Source: Loktanella sp. PT4BL
GTDB lineage: Bacteria > Pseudomonadota > Alphaproteobacteria > Rhodobacterales > Rhodobacteraceae
Assembly (NCBI RefSeq): GCF_003201935.1
Contig: NZ_QJJL01000001.1
Span: 791,319 to 855,318 of the forward strand
Length of the DNA: 64,000 nucleotides
Direction: 5' to 3'
Positions 1 through 9,250 of this stretch are shown piece by piece. Every line of letters begins with the position of its first letter. Positions within the stretch are counted from its first letter, which is position 1. A program made the translations under genes and the position numbers. Under the pieces are notes generated by a model. It was not told where the DNA came from, did not search any database, and saw only the letters and a list, made by a program, of their open reading frames with translations.

Positions 1-366
1 GCGGGATTGTTACCTCCAACATGAAATGTCGTTTTCACTTGCGCGCGTTCAGAGTGTGATGCCACCTGGGCAATCCTTCTAGCTCACGCGTGCTGGCGCA
101 CCGGTTCATGGGCGGAAGTTTGCCTCTGGGCGCAGATATCCCGTTCAACAAGCGACATATGCGCCACGGATGGACCGTTGGCGCAGGCAACGTTGCCGTG
201 ATCTAGATTGACTTCTTTTGTGCCCTTCGCTAGCCGACAGTCACGTGTAAAGGCCCCTGTGTGACTTGTGGGGTTTGGGTCTGGCGCATCGACTTTGAGC
301 ATGTCTGCTCTTGCAAGGTGGGTTTATTCTACACTGGCAGTGGCAAAACGAGAGTTCGAGAGACAC
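1..366. other. Left-edge region without a recognisable gene
   Basis: No frame on either strand gives a protein I recognise. A minus-strand frame of 72 codons (84-302) and a plus-strand frame ending in TAG near 206 are open, but neither has a convincing ribosome binding site or family motif. The 3' part is presumably the leader of the glycosyltransferase operon starting at 367. Confidence 0.5.
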
Positions 367-1122
367 ATGCAAAACGTTTCAATCGTGGTCCCCGTGCATA
401 ACGAGGCTGACAACATTGGCACATTGGTGGCTGAGATCTTGGAAACCGGCGCGGCCTATCCCCTGCATGAAATCATTTTTGTCGACGATGCCTCGACCGA
501 CCACACACAAGAGGTTTTGAGCGCCCTGCAAGCCGAAGAACCGCGTCTTGTTATTGTGACACACCCGCATGTGGGCGGGCAGAGTGCCGCGATCCATAGT
601 GGGGTCTTGCGCGCAACGGGGACAATCATTGCCATGCTTGACGGGGATGGCCAGAACCCGCCGTTCGAACTGTCCAAGCTGGTTGCGCCTTTGCTGTCCG
701 ATACGTCCGGCAATCTGGCGTTGGTCGCAGGCCAGCGTGTGGGGCGGCGCGATACGCTTTCGAAACGGCTTGCATCACAATTTGCCAACAAGCTGCGCTC
801 GGCGCTTTTGAAAGACGGCACCCGCGATACCGGCTGCGGGCTCAAGGCATTTCGCCGTGACGCATTTCTGGTGCTGCCGGTCTTTAACCACATGCACCGC
901 TATTTGCCGGCTTTGTTCATCCGTGACGGATGGGACATTACACATGTCGACGTCAGTCACCGTGAACGCGGTGCAGGCCGTTCAAAATACAATAACTTCC
1001 AGCGCGGGCTCGTCGGGATCTTTGATCTGATCGGGGTCAGCTGGCTGATCCGTCGGCGCAAGCGCGTCAATAAGATGTCGGAAGTGCTGCGGCATAACAC
1101 AGGAAATTTGCCCCATGTTTGA
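367..1122 (+). CDS. Family 2 glycosyltransferase, dolichyl/undecaprenyl-phosphate sugar synthase type
   Basis: A 251-aa GT-A fold transferase. The N-terminus reads as the GT2 nucleotide-binding strand (SIVVPVHNEADNI), followed by VDDAS at about residues 39-43 and LDGDGQNPP at 91-99, the metal/donor motif of DPM1/ArnC-like enzymes. The C-terminal half has the GLKAFRRD and RERGAGRSKY signatures of polyprenyl-phosphate mannosyl/glycosyl synthases. No clear C-terminal membrane pair is seen, so it is probably peripheral at the inner membrane. The frame extends upstream to 268, but the ATG at 367 starts exactly at the conserved strand and is preferred. It overlaps the next gene by 8 bases and very likely supplies a lipid-linked sugar to the ArnT-like enzyme two genes downstream. 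The sugar is not predictable. Confidence 0.85.
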   Translation: MQNVSIVVPVHNEADNIGTLVAEILETGAAYPLHEIIFVDDASTDHTQEVLSALQAEEPRLVIVTHPHVGGQSAAIHSGVLRATGTIIAMLDGDGQNPPFELSKLVAPLLSDTSGNLALVAGQRVGRRDTLSKRLASQFANKLRSALLKDGTRDTGCGLKAFRRDAFLVLPVFNHMHRYLPALFIRDGWDITHVDVSHRERGAGRSKYNNFQRGLVGIFDLIGVSWLIRRRKRVNKMSEVLRHNTGNLPHV

Positions 1123-1405
1123 GTTTCTGAATGTCGATAGTTGGGCTGAATTTACGTGGGTCATGATCGGCCTTGGCGGACAGATGGCTTTTACAGCGCG
1201 GTTTTTAGTGCAGTGGATCGCGTCCGAAAAGGCGGGGCGCTCAACTGTGCCTGTCGCCTTTTGGTATTTTTCGATCGTTGGGGGGACGGTATTGCTGTCT
1301 TACGCCATCTACCGAGGCGATCCGGTTTTTATTCTGGGGCAGTCCATGGGCGTGATTATTTATTCGCGCAATCTATGGCTGATCCGTCGCGAACGTTTGG
1401 GATAA
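1115..1405 (+). CDS. Small membrane protein with a lipid-A-disaccharide synthase N-terminal-like (LAB_N) domain
   Basis: A 96-aa protein with about three hydrophobic segments. The pattern GQMAFTARFLVQWIASEKAGRS followed by PVAFWYFSIVGG and a YRGDPVFILGQ stretch is characteristic of the LAB_N domain, which also occurs fused to LpxB in some bacteria. Stand-alone copies are commonly found between a GT2 and an ArnT-type transferase, as here, and are presumed to help move or present lipid-linked sugars; that role is inferred. Translation overlaps the GT2 stop (8 bases), and one base separates it from the next gene, so the three are almost certainly one operon. Confidence 0.85.
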   Translation: MFEFLNVDSWAEFTWVMIGLGGQMAFTARFLVQWIASEKAGRSTVPVAFWYFSIVGGTVLLSYAIYRGDPVFILGQSMGVIIYSRNLWLIRRERLG

Positions 1406-1406
1406 A

Positions 1407-3014
1407 ATGATAAAACTATGGGATTTTGTGGTGCGTTTCCCGGTGATGATCGGGATCGCGTTGATTTTGACGCAAACGCTGCCTGTACTCGATGCACGGT
1501 GGTTGTGGTTTTCTGATGAAGTCCGCTATGCCGAAGTCTATTCAAACCTCGTGCGTGATGGTCACTGGATTGTCCTGAACCTCAATGGTGAAGCCTACCC
1601 GGACAAGCCGCCCATCTATTTTCTGCTCCTCGCAGCACTGGATCTGATCCCGGGCGTCGAGATGCCGGGGCTCATGTGGCTTGGCTCTGCCGTGTCGGCG
1701 ATTTTCCTGCTTTTCGCGATGCGTGCGCTGGCAAATGCCGTTGGTATCGGCCGCGCGGGGTTTGCCGCCGGAATGCTCGTGCAACTCAGCCTCTTTGGCA
1801 TGGTGCTCTTGCTGCATTACGTGCGCATGGATTTGCTTTTCGTGGCCCTGATGATGGGTGGACAGGCTTATCTGCACCGACACTACTACAACGGGGAAGC
1901 GGCAAGACATGCCTACCTTGGCTTTGCGCTCTGCGGTCTTGCGGTGCTGGTCAAAGGCCCGCTGGGGCTTTTGTTGCCGCTGGTTGCTGTCTGGGGTGCC
2001 GCAGTTTGGGCAGGGCGCGGTGCGGCGATCTTGCGATTGACGACGCTTCTGGGGTTGCTGCTGTCCGTACTGGTCATGGCAAGCTGGGCCGTCGGTATCA
2101 TCATGGTTGAGGGCTGGGCGTTTTTCAGCGAACAGATCATCGGCCAACAAGTTGTCGCGCGGGCCACAGATACGTTCCATCATAGCGAACCGTTCATCTA
2201 TTACTTTATCGTGCTACCCGTTTTGCTTTTGCCTTGGACAGGCTTTGCACTGGCACTGCCTTGGGCCCGCGTTTTGCAGTGGCCTGCTGCGATGTGGAGA
2301 ACCCGCCGCCAGTTGAACCCTGTTGGCATTCTCGCAATCGGTGCTTTTGCGCATTTCATGACGCTGTCGCTGCTTGACGGCAAAGTCGGGGTCTATGTTC
2401 TGCCCATCCTGGTGCAGGTGTCATTGCTGATTGGTGCGCTCCTTGCCTCAGGCTTTGTGCCGCGCGCATGGGTGGGCGTCGCGGGGATGATGGCAATCTT
2501 CGGGGCGGCATTAATGGCGTTTTCGTTCAGCGAGGAAGCCGCGGCCTACCAACTTGGCGCGCTGCTATGCGGTGGGCTTTTGGTTGTCCTCGCGGGCCTC
2601 TTGGTCTGGTTGCGCAAATCAGGTCAGGCGGCCCTTCTCGTGCAATCGGCTGTGATGGTTGGGTGGAGTCTCCTGCTTGCGGCTGTCCTGCTGCCGGGGA
2701 TGAATGAAAGCGCATCGACCCGCATCACAGCAGAGCATCTGGGCAGGCTTGCAGAGAACGGTTATACCCCTGTGGCCTATCGGACCTATCCTGGGATCTT
2801 TTCATATTACGCTGGTCGCGATGTTGTGCAGATTGATAGCCAGAATGAACTTGTGGCGCTGATTGCTTCGGACAGTGCGATTGTGATCGCAGGGCGCAAG
2901 CGCCATCTGGACGAACTTGATCTGACGGGTTTTGAGCTTCTCGATAGCCGTGAAATCAACGGGGCAGGTGGCCGCTACGAGGTTGTCAGCCGCAGCGCGC
3001 GGCCATCCAACTAA
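1407..3014 (+). CDS. ArnT/PMT-like integral membrane glycosyltransferase
   Basis: A 535-aa polytopic membrane protein. The first periplasmic loop contains the hallmark acidic motif of the GT83/PMT superfamily (WFSDEVRYAEV, near residue 35), followed by YPDKPPIYF, which matches the K-P-P-x-Y/L motif of ArnT. About ten to twelve hydrophobic segments follow, then a short soluble C-terminal domain of about 100 residues. By family it would transfer a sugar from a polyprenyl-phosphate carrier, made by the upstream GT2, onto lipid A or another envelope acceptor on the periplasmic face. True 4-amino-arabinose transfer cannot be claimed because no other arn genes are nearby. Confidence 0.82.
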   Translation: MIKLWDFVVRFPVMIGIALILTQTLPVLDARWLWFSDEVRYAEVYSNLVRDGHWIVLNLNGEAYPDKPPIYFLLLAALDLIPGVEMPGLMWLGSAVSAIFLLFAMRALANAVGIGRAGFAAGMLVQLSLFGMVLLLHYVRMDLLFVALMMGGQAYLHRHYYNGEAARHAYLGFALCGLAVLVKGPLGLLLPLVAVWGAAVWAGRGAAILRLTTLLGLLLSVLVMASWAVGIIMVEGWAFFSEQIIGQQVVARATDTFHHSEPFIYYFIVLPVLLLPWTGFALALPWARVLQWPAAMWRTRRQLNPVGILAIGAFAHFMTLSLLDGKVGVYVLPILVQVSLLIGALLASGFVPRAWVGVAGMMAIFGAALMAFSFSEEAAAYQLGALLCGGLLVVLAGLLVWLRKSGQAALLVQSAVMVGWSLLLAAVLLPGMNESASTRITAEHLGRLAENGYTPVAYRTYPGIFSYYAGRDVVQIDSQNELVALIASDSAIVIAGRKRHLDELDLTGFELLDSREINGAGGRYEVVSRSARPSN

Positions 3015-3183
3015 TGCTGCCCAGGCAGGCATCTGCGAGCGCAGGCGCGTAAAGAGATAACAAAGATGCAGCGCAGGCGGCGGGCTTTGTCTTGCTGTGC
3101 TGGTTTATGCGATGTTCAATGTTGCCGTGTCGTGCCATCTATGGCATGAGACATCAAACAAACTGAACGAAAGAGTTTAGATC

Positions 3184-3837
3184 GTGACTGACTATACCTC
3201 CCGCCGCACAATGATGGTCGATACACAGGTGCGCCCTTCGGACGTGACAAAATTCCCAATCATTGATGCAATGTTGTCGGTACCACGCGAAGCGTTTGTG
3301 CCGGACGGCAAACGCGAAGCGGCCTATGTTGGTGAAAACCTTGAAATTGGCGGTGGTCGCGTGCTGCTCGAACCGCGCACTTTGGCCAAAATGATTGACG
3401 CGCTGGATATCCAGCCAAGTCACGTTGTGCTCGATGTGGCCTGTGGACTTGGGTATTCGACGGCTGTTCTGGCTCACATGTGCGACTTTGTTGTGGCCAT
3501 TGAAGATGACGAGGCACGCGCCGAAGAAGCGCAAACGCTTCTTTCGGGGCAGGGCGTTGACAATGCGGCGGTGATGTTTGGCCCGTTGGCAGACGGTGCG
3601 GCCAAGTCCGGACCCTATGACGTGATCATCCTGCAAGGTGGTGCAGAGCAGGTTCCTGCCGCGCTGTTGGAGCAGCTGCGCGAAGGTGGCCGGATTGGCG
3701 CTGTTTTTGCAGAAGGAACGCTCGGCGTCGTGCGCATCGGCCATAAGATTGACGGCGTCGTGAATTGGCGCTTTTCGTTCAATGCCAGCGCACCTGTGCT
3801 GAAGGGTTTTGAAAAGGACCGCGCTTTTGCACTCTAA
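3184..3837 (+). CDS. Protein-L-isoaspartate O-methyltransferase family protein
   Basis: A 217-aa class I SAM-dependent methyltransferase. The start is GTG. The N-terminal MMVDTQVRPSDV...REAFVP pattern and the SAM-binding loop VLDVACGLGYSTAVLA (about residue 80) identify the PCMT family. The canonical PCMT substrate segment G-x-G-Q-T-I-S-x-P is replaced here by GGGRVLLEP, so isoaspartyl repair activity is doubtful. It sits immediately before a TolC-like gene, with 57 bases between its stop and the tolC start. What it methylates is unknown. Confidence 0.75.
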   Translation: MTDYTSRRTMMVDTQVRPSDVTKFPIIDAMLSVPREAFVPDGKREAAYVGENLEIGGGRVLLEPRTLAKMIDALDIQPSHVVLDVACGLGYSTAVLAHMCDFVVAIEDDEARAEEAQTLLSGQGVDNAAVMFGPLADGAAKSGPYDVIILQGGAEQVPAALLEQLREGGRIGAVFAEGTLGVVRIGHKIDGVVNWRFSFNASAPVLKGFEKDRAFAL

Positions 3838-3894
3838 AGAGTGATCAATCGCCCGCGTCATCACGTAAATATTTTAAAAGCTTTGGAGTTTCGC

Positions 3895-5259
3895 ATGATG
3901 AGATCTAAGGGACTGGCCGTTGTCGCGATCGCGCTGACATTTATCGGCGCACCCGCATTGAAGGCGGATACTCTGGCTGATGCCTTAGCCGCCGCTTACA
4001 ATAATTCCGGCCTGCTCGAGCAGAACCGCGCTCTGTTGCGCGCCGCTGACGAAGGTGTGGCCCAATCCGTTGCGGCAACCTTGCCTGTGATCAACTGGTC
4101 GATTTCGGCCACGAGAAGGCGCGTTGAAGTGCCTGTGGTGACGACAACGGACTCTGTTCTGGCACAGATTTCGGGTGATGTGACATTGTTTGACTTTGGT
4201 GTCGGGCGGCTTGGAATCGAGGCCCAGAAAGAAGTGGTGCTTGGCACACGGCAGTCGCTGCGGGGCGTTGAGCAGGATGTGCTGCTGCGCGCGGTGCAGG
4301 CCTATATGAATGTCCTGAGTGCAGGCGAATTTGTCCAGTTGCGCCAGAACAACGTGCGCCTGATCACGCAGGAATTTCGCGCCGCACAGGACCGGTTCGA
4401 GGTCGGTGAAGTGACGCGGACAGATGTTGCTCTTGCCGAGGCGCGGCTTGCCGCTGCACGCAGCCTGTTGGCAGCAGCGCAGGGCGATTTGGCGCAAGCA
4501 GCCGAGGAATATCAGGCGGCGATCGGCCGCGCGCCAGCTGGTCCACGGACCGTCAGCCCCGCGCCGGTGTCGCGCACACTTGATGATGCCAAGGCCTTTG
4601 CAGTGCGCAACCACCCCAGCGTACTTGAGGCACAGCATTCGGTTGCCGCTGCAGAAATCAACATCCGGCGCGCCGAATCTGCCACGCGACCTTCGGTTTC
4701 CTTGAACGGTTCGGTGAGCACGGACGACGAAGCAAACACCTCTGCCCAGGTTGGCCTGAGCATTGGCGGCCCGATCTATCGCGGTGGCCAGATCCTCAGC
4801 CAGTTCCGCCAAGTGCAGGCCAACCGTGATGCGGCCCGTTCTGGGTTGCACCTGCGTGTGATGGCTGTCGAACAAGAGGTGGGCAATGCTTTTGCCTCGC
4901 TGCAGGTGGCGCAGGCATCACGTCAGGCGTCCGAACAGCAGATCCGCGCGGCCAGCGTGGCATTTGAAGGTGTGCGCGAGGAAGCGACCCTTGGTTCGCG
5001 CACCACATTGGACGTGTTGAACGCGGAACAGGAACTGCTTGATGCGCGTGCGAACCGGATTGCTGCCCAGTCAAACGAAGTGATTGCCTCTTATGCACTT
5101 TTGTCCGCCATGGGGCTTTTGACAGCTGATCATTTGAACCTGCCGGTGCAGCAATATGATCCATCGGCCTACTATAATCTGGTCAAAGATGCGCCATCTG
5201 CCCTCTCGTCTCAGGGCGCGGCGCTGGACCGTGTTTTGCAGGCGATTGGAAAAGATTAA
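3895..5259 (+). CDS. tolC: TolC family outer-membrane efflux/secretion channel
   Basis: A 454-aa protein with a Sec signal peptide (MMRSKGLAVVAIALTFIGAP, cleavage after LKA) followed by DTLADALAAAYNNS, the standard opening of the TolC helical repeat. Two homologous halves rich in alanine and glutamine heptads fit the trimeric alpha-helical tunnel plus beta-barrel architecture (outer-membrane factor family). The frame is open from a GTG at 3841, but the ATG at 3895 starts the signal peptide directly. It acts as the outer-membrane exit duct for inner-membrane efflux pumps or type I secretion; no pump or membrane-fusion gene lies next to it. Confidence 0.9.
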   Translation: MMRSKGLAVVAIALTFIGAPALKADTLADALAAAYNNSGLLEQNRALLRAADEGVAQSVAATLPVINWSISATRRRVEVPVVTTTDSVLAQISGDVTLFDFGVGRLGIEAQKEVVLGTRQSLRGVEQDVLLRAVQAYMNVLSAGEFVQLRQNNVRLITQEFRAAQDRFEVGEVTRTDVALAEARLAAARSLLAAAQGDLAQAAEEYQAAIGRAPAGPRTVSPAPVSRTLDDAKAFAVRNHPSVLEAQHSVAAAEINIRRAESATRPSVSLNGSVSTDDEANTSAQVGLSIGGPIYRGGQILSQFRQVQANRDAARSGLHLRVMAVEQEVGNAFASLQVAQASRQASEQQIRAASVAFEGVREEATLGSRTTLDVLNAEQELLDARANRIAAQSNEVIASYALLSAMGLLTADHLNLPVQQYDPSAYYNLVKDAPSALSSQGAALDRVLQAIGKD

Positions 5260-5338
5260 TCGCACAGTTGTTCGAGGCATCGGCCTTCGCTAAAATTCTG
5301 CAACTGGGTGCAAATTCGGGATGAGCAGGATGTCAAGA

Positions 5339-6007
5339 ATGGCGCATGATGAAGACATTGATGACCTTGTTTCGTCAGTGCGTGATTTCGTCTCGCATAA
5401 AGAACCGCAGCGTTCACGGTCGCGGATCCTGTTAGACCGTCTTATCCTGACGCCTGACCTGCGTATCGACGGAGGCAATCAACCGGAAAGCCCAACAAAT
5501 GCGGCCCAGAATGGTGGATCACCGCCAGTCGCGGTGAAGACGCTGCCACCGGTCAAGACCTATGACAAGGCAGGTCTGGAAGCCACGATTGCAGAGCTCG
5601 AGGCCGCAGTGACAGCGCAGTTTGATGACTGGGAGGCCGACGAGGGTGAGCGCTTTGCCAAGGCGGCATGGGCCGCCAGCGCGTTCCAGAAGCCGCAGAC
5701 TGATTCGTCAGAAGCTGCTGAACCAGAGCCGCCTTTTGTGCACGCCGTGCAGAAAACTGATGCGGTCGAGCCACAGTCCTTGCAGCCGTCATTACCTAAT
5801 CAATCCACCGTCGAAGCGACGAAAGATGCCGTTGTGGCCTCTGTGATGTCCGGCCTTGATGATAAGGCGCTGCGTCGCCTCGTGGCCGAGATTGTCCATG
5901 AGGAACTGGGCGGAGAGCTTGGTGAACGGATCACCCGCAATGTGCGCAAACTGGTCCGACGCGAGATCAACCGCGTTCTGACCAGCCGTGAAATGGGCCA
6001 AGACTAA
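5339..6007 (+). CDS. Acidic hypothetical protein with PopZ-like terminal segments
   Basis: A 222-aa protein from the ATG at 5339, chosen because AGGA lies 8 bases upstream; in-frame ATGs at 5321 and 5330 are alternatives. Three parts are visible: a short N-terminal amphipathic helix ([14 protein letters not shown]) followed by RLILTPDLR; a long, low-complexity acidic/proline-rich middle; and a conserved C-terminal helical segment of about 45 residues ([18 protein letters not shown]...[10 protein letters not shown]). A short helix, a disordered acidic linker and a C-terminal oligomerising helical region is the layout of the polar organiser PopZ, but this is resemblance, not proven homology. 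It follows tolC and converges on cobQ with a 4-base overlap. Confidence 0.6.
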   Translation: MAHDEDIDDLVSSVRDFVSHKEPQRSRSRILLDRLILTPDLRIDGGNQPESPTNAAQNGGSPPVAVKTLPPVKTYDKAGLEATIAELEAAVTAQFDDWEADEGERFAKAAWAASAFQKPQTDSSEAAEPEPPFVHAVQKTDAVEPQSLQPSLPNQSTVEATKDAVVASVMSGLDDKALRRLVAEIVHEELGGELGERITRNVRKLVRREINRVLTSREMGQD

Positions 6008-7449
6008 TGCGCCAAGCCAAGTAGCGCGTCGATATCCATGTGGGTTTCCAGATGGTCGGCCAGTGCGTCAAGCGTGTCTGTCACGCTTTGCGCATAGTCA
6101 TGATGCGTGACGGGTTTGCCGATATCCGCCAGAAACGCCGCGCGGAAAGCATCCGCGGCGAACAACCCGTGAAGATAGCACCCCATCACCCGCCTGTCAG
6201 GGGATGCCGCCCCTTCACCGCGCCCATCCAACGACAGCCACGCGCGTGTGCAGTCGGGGCCGTCCGTCTGGCCGATATGGATCTCATAGCCGCTGACCTT
6301 GTCCCCGCTGGGCATATAAGAGGCGTTTGACAGGGCCAACCGCTTTTGCGGGGCCATGACTGTGCGAACGTCCAAAAGGCCCAAACCACTGACGCGTGAA
6401 GGGGGGCCTTCGATCCCGTCGTCGTCGATAATCTCTTTGCCCAGCATCTGGTAGCCGCCACAAATGCCCAAGACATGCCCGCCGCGCCGCACATGGGCCT
6501 GCAAGTCAATGTCCCATCCTTGCGTGCGGAAATGTGCCAGATCGGCAATCGTGGATTTGGACCCTGGAATGATGACAAGATCAGCATCACCGGGAAGGGG
6601 GCGGCCTGCCTCGATGATCTCGACTGTCACATCAGGTGTCGCAGTAAGCGGGTCGAGGTCATCAAAATTCGCGATACGGTTCAGGCGTGGTACAGCGATC
6701 TTGATGGCACCGCCTTTGCGGCTGGCGATGTCCATGACGTCTTCGGCAGGCAGTTTCCACGCATCCGCAAACCATGGCACAATACCGAGGGGCGTCCACT
6801 CTGTGCGCGCGGCGATAATATCCATGCCCGCCGCAAAGAGGGTGGGATCACCGCGGAATTTATTGATGGCAAAGCCTTTGATCAGGGCCAGGTCCTCAGG
6901 TGGCAGGATCGCATGAGTGCCGACCAGTTGTGCAATTACACCGCCACGGTCAATATCGCCTACAAGGACCACAGGCACATTGGCAGCCGAGGCAAAGCCC
7001 ATATTGGCAATATCGCCTGCGCGCAGGTTCACTTCGGCGGGACTTCCGGCGCCCTCGACAATTACCAGATCACGGCCCAAGCCAATCCGCTGGAAACTCT
7101 CCAATACAGGCGGCAGCAGTTTCGCTTTCTGCTTGCCGTAGTCGCGCGCTTTCATCGTGGCAAAGCGTTTGCCCTGCACGATCACCTGCGCGCCGATATC
7201 TGTTTCAGGTTTCAAAAGCACAGGGTTCATATCGACCATCGGTTCCAGCCCGCAGGCCAAGGCCTGCAACGCCTGCGCGCGCCCGATCTCGCCGCCATCA
7301 GCGGTGACGGCTGCGTTGTTGGACATGTTCTGCGGTTTGAACGGGGCGACAGACATGCCGCGTTTGACACAGGCCCGCGCGATGCCCGCCACGAGCATGG
7401 ATTTGCCCACGTTCGAGCCAGCCCCCTGGATCATGATCGCTCTGGTCAT
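6004..7449 (-). CDS. cobQ: Cobyric acid synthase
   Basis: A 481-aa enzyme of the cobalamin pathway that amidates adenosyl-cobyrinate a,c-diamide at four carboxylates using glutamine and ATP. The N-terminal dethiobiotin-synthetase-like domain has [12 protein letters not shown] (P-loop-like) and [11 protein letters not shown]. The C-terminal class I glutamine amidotransferase domain has the nucleophile elbow GICGGYQML and the histidine motif MGCYLHGLF. The frame runs further 5', but the ATG at 7449 is preceded by AGGAG at good spacing and begins exactly where family members begin. No other cob genes are in the window apart from the divergent membrane gene, whose homologues often accompany cobQ. 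Confidence 0.95.
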   Translation of the reverse strand: MTRAIMIQGAGSNVGKSMLVAGIARACVKRGMSVAPFKPQNMSNNAAVTADGGEIGRAQALQALACGLEPMVDMNPVLLKPETDIGAQVIVQGKRFATMKARDYGKQKAKLLPPVLESFQRIGLGRDLVIVEGAGSPAEVNLRAGDIANMGFASAANVPVVLVGDIDRGGVIAQLVGTHAILPPEDLALIKGFAINKFRGDPTLFAAGMDIIAARTEWTPLGIVPWFADAWKLPAEDVMDIASRKGGAIKIAVPRLNRIANFDDLDPLTATPDVTVEIIEAGRPLPGDADLVIIPGSKSTIADLAHFRTQGWDIDLQAHVRRGGHVLGICGGYQMLGKEIIDDDGIEGPPSRVSGLGLLDVRTVMAPQKRLALSNASYMPSGDKVSGYEIHIGQTDGPDCTRAWLSLDGRGEGAASPDRRVMGCYLHGLFAADAFRAAFLADIGKPVTHHDYAQSVTDTLDALADHLETHMDIDALLGLAH

Positions 7450-7501
7450 TGGTGCTCCTTTAGCTAACTTCATAGGGGCGCAGAGGGCGCGGGGAAAGAG
7501 C

Positions 7502-8080
7502 ATGAACACGCCAGCGCATCTGATTTTTGGGCTTACTGCCTTTGGGAAGGCGGAGCGTCCTGCAATCACTGGGGCCGCTTTTGCCGGTGCCTTGATCCCT
7601 GACCTGTCGCTCTATGTGCTGGCGGGTTGGCACCTGCTACTTTTGGGGACATCGCCCGATATCGTTTTTGGCCAGCTTTACTATTCGGCCGCGTGGCAAA
7701 GCATCTTCCGGATCGACAATTCCTTTATCATATGGGGGATCGCACTTGCGCTTGCGGGGCTTTACCGCGCGCCTGTGATGATCGCGCTCTGTGGCGCTGC
7801 GTTGCTGCATCTGGGGTTTGATTTTTTGCTGCACAACGATGACGCGCGTGCACATTTCTGGCCAATGAGTAATTGGGTCTTTCAGAGCCCCGTAAGCTAT
7901 TGGGATCCACGGCACTACGGCAATATCGCGGGCGCGGTTGAGGTGGCATTGTCACTGTTGTGTTGCGGTATTCTTTGGCGACGCTATCGGGGCCCTTGGA
8001 TGCGCGGATTGATTGCACTGCTGGGTGTGAGTGAACTCGCACCCTTTGTTCTCTTCGCGATCATGTTTGCAGGACCGTAA
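7502..8080 (+). CDS. Integral membrane protein resembling the YdjM/LexA-binding metal-dependent hydrolase family
   Basis: A 192-aa hydrophobic protein with about five membrane segments. The motifs AHLIFG at the N-terminus, [10 protein letters not shown], and [19 protein letters not shown] resemble the His/Asp motifs of membrane-bound hydrolases of the PF04307 type. Activity is unknown. The reading frame is open far upstream inside the antisense of cobQ; the ATG at 7502 is the natural start and leaves about 50 bases to the divergent cobQ start, so the two probably share a promoter region. The gene ends just before a strong hairpin terminator at 8088-8108. Confidence 0.65.
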   Translation: MNTPAHLIFGLTAFGKAERPAITGAAFAGALIPDLSLYVLAGWHLLLLGTSPDIVFGQLYYSAAWQSIFRIDNSFIIWGIALALAGLYRAPVMIALCGAALLHLGFDFLLHNDDARAHFWPMSNWVFQSPVSYWDPRHYGNIAGAVEVALSLLCCGILWRRYRGPWMRGLIALLGVSELAPFVLFAIMFAGP

Positions 8081-8087
8081 ACAAAAA

Positions 8088-8108
8088 ACGCGGCCCATTG
8101 GGCCGCGT
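8088..8108. terminator. Bidirectional intrinsic terminator
   Basis: A perfect 9-bp inverted repeat (ACGCGGCCC / GGGCCGCGT) with a 3-base loop, flanked by an A-run on the left and CTTT on the right. It lies between two converging genes (stops at 8080 and 8136) and can end transcription from both sides. Confidence 0.85.
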
Positions 8109-8135
8109 CTTTAACGCAAAACTGCTGCTCTAAAC

Positions 8136-8459
8136 CTAGGCAGCACGTGCCTCTTGCTCAGCTGCATTGCGACGTTCGCTTTCTTCGCGTGACAGTGCAA
8201 CGGATGTCCGCACACCTTTACCCACGAATTCCATCAAACCGCTTACAACCCGCTCGTTCGGGTCGATACCTGCACATGACAATACTTCACGTCCATCACG
8301 TGAACGCGCCCAACGCGCAATCTGCTCTGGACCATTTCCGTATTTCTTGTCATCTGCAATAGCATCGTCGAGAGCTGCCAGTACCACGGCAGCAAAGAGT
8401 TTGCGGGCACGGTTGCCTTGTTCGTTGTTAAAGGCTGTACCGTCGACGAAATCTCTCAT
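8136..8459 (-). CDS. Conserved small protein of unknown function
   Basis: A 107-aa soluble, highly charged protein that I cannot assign to a family. It starts MRDFVDGTAFNNEQGNRARK, has a helical middle (AAVVLAALDDAIADDKK), a segment ARSRDGREVLSCAGIDP and an alanine/glutamate-rich tail. Two tandem ATGs exist (8462 and 8459). The second has the better spacing to an AGGA sequence, so it was chosen. Codon use is normal for the genome and the converging terminator at 8088-8108 supports a real transcription unit. The divergent neighbour is efp. Confidence 0.6.
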   Translation of the reverse strand: MRDFVDGTAFNNEQGNRARKLFAAVVLAALDDAIADDKKYGNGPEQIARWARSRDGREVLSCAGIDPNERVVSGLMEFVGKGVRTSVALSREESERRNAAEQEARAA

Positions 8460-8684
8460 CATATTTCCTTTTTTTGCTCTTGTAGTTCCCGCGTAGGGGC
8501 CCTTATGCCCGTTTTGATCCGATTCGGGGGTTCTCTTTTGGAATGGCAGGTATGCGCTCAGTGCATGGCTTGTGCCGCAAAAAGAGACCACGATTGGTTG
8601 AACTTGCCAGCTCCCCACCAGCTGGATATAGGCTGCGACTGAAACCTTTCAACCTTTCTTAACAATCTAAAGAGCCTCAGACCC

Positions 8685-9248
8685 ATGCCCAAAATCAACG
8701 GTAATGAAATTCGTCCCGGCAATGTCCTTGAACACGAAGGCGGTCTCTGGGGCGCTGTAAAAGTAGATCACGTCAAGCCCGGAAAAGGCGGCGCCTTTGC
8801 ACAGGTGGAACTGAAAAACCTGCGCGACGGGCGCAAGTTGAACGAGCGTTTCCGGTCCGCCGACAAGGTTGAACGTGTGCGTCTGGACCAGAAGGACCAG
8901 CAGTTCCTGTTTGAAGAGGGCGACATGCTGACATTCATGGACAGCGACACCTATGAGCAAATTGCATTGCCGTCTGATATTCTGGGCGACCGCCGCCCGT
9001 TCTTGCAGGACGGTATGATGGTCAAGATCGAATACTATGGCGAAGAGGCGCTGAACGTCAGCCTGCCGCAGAAAGTTGTCTGCAAGGTTGTTGAGACCGA
9101 GCCGGTCGTGAAGGGCCAGACAGCCGCAAACAGCTTCAAGCCAGCCGTTCTCGACAATGGTGTGCGCGTCATGATCCCGCCCTTTGTCGGGCAGGACGAA
9201 GATATCGTGGTGAACACTGAAACGTTCGAATACGCCGAACGCGCCTAA
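8685..9248 (+). CDS. efp: Elongation factor P
   Basis: A 187-aa EF-P of normal length. It binds between the P and E sites of the ribosome and relieves stalling at polyproline stretches. The N-terminal KOW-like domain has [16 protein letters not shown], where the loop-tip lysine is the residue modified in some bacteria. The middle OB domain ([13 protein letters not shown]) and C-terminal OB domain ([16 protein letters not shown]...VPPF-like IPPFV) follow in the expected order. No modification enzymes (epmA/B, earP) are visible in the window. It converges on ygfZ with only two bases between the stops. Confidence 0.95.
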   Translation: MPKINGNEIRPGNVLEHEGGLWGAVKVDHVKPGKGGAFAQVELKNLRDGRKLNERFRSADKVERVRLDQKDQQFLFEEGDMLTFMDSDTYEQIALPSDILGDRRPFLQDGMMVKIEYYGEEALNVSLPQKVVCKVVETEPVVKGQTAANSFKPAVLDNGVRVMIPPFVGQDEDIVVNTETFEYAERA

Positions 9249-9250
9249 AC

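Noticed and set aside
84..302. 72-codon minus-strand frame at the left edge
   Set aside because: No recognisable family and no convincing start signal.
6475..7467. 330-codon plus-strand frame opposite cobQ
   Set aside because: It is the antisense shadow of a high-GC gene with clear CobQ motifs; no start signal or family motif.
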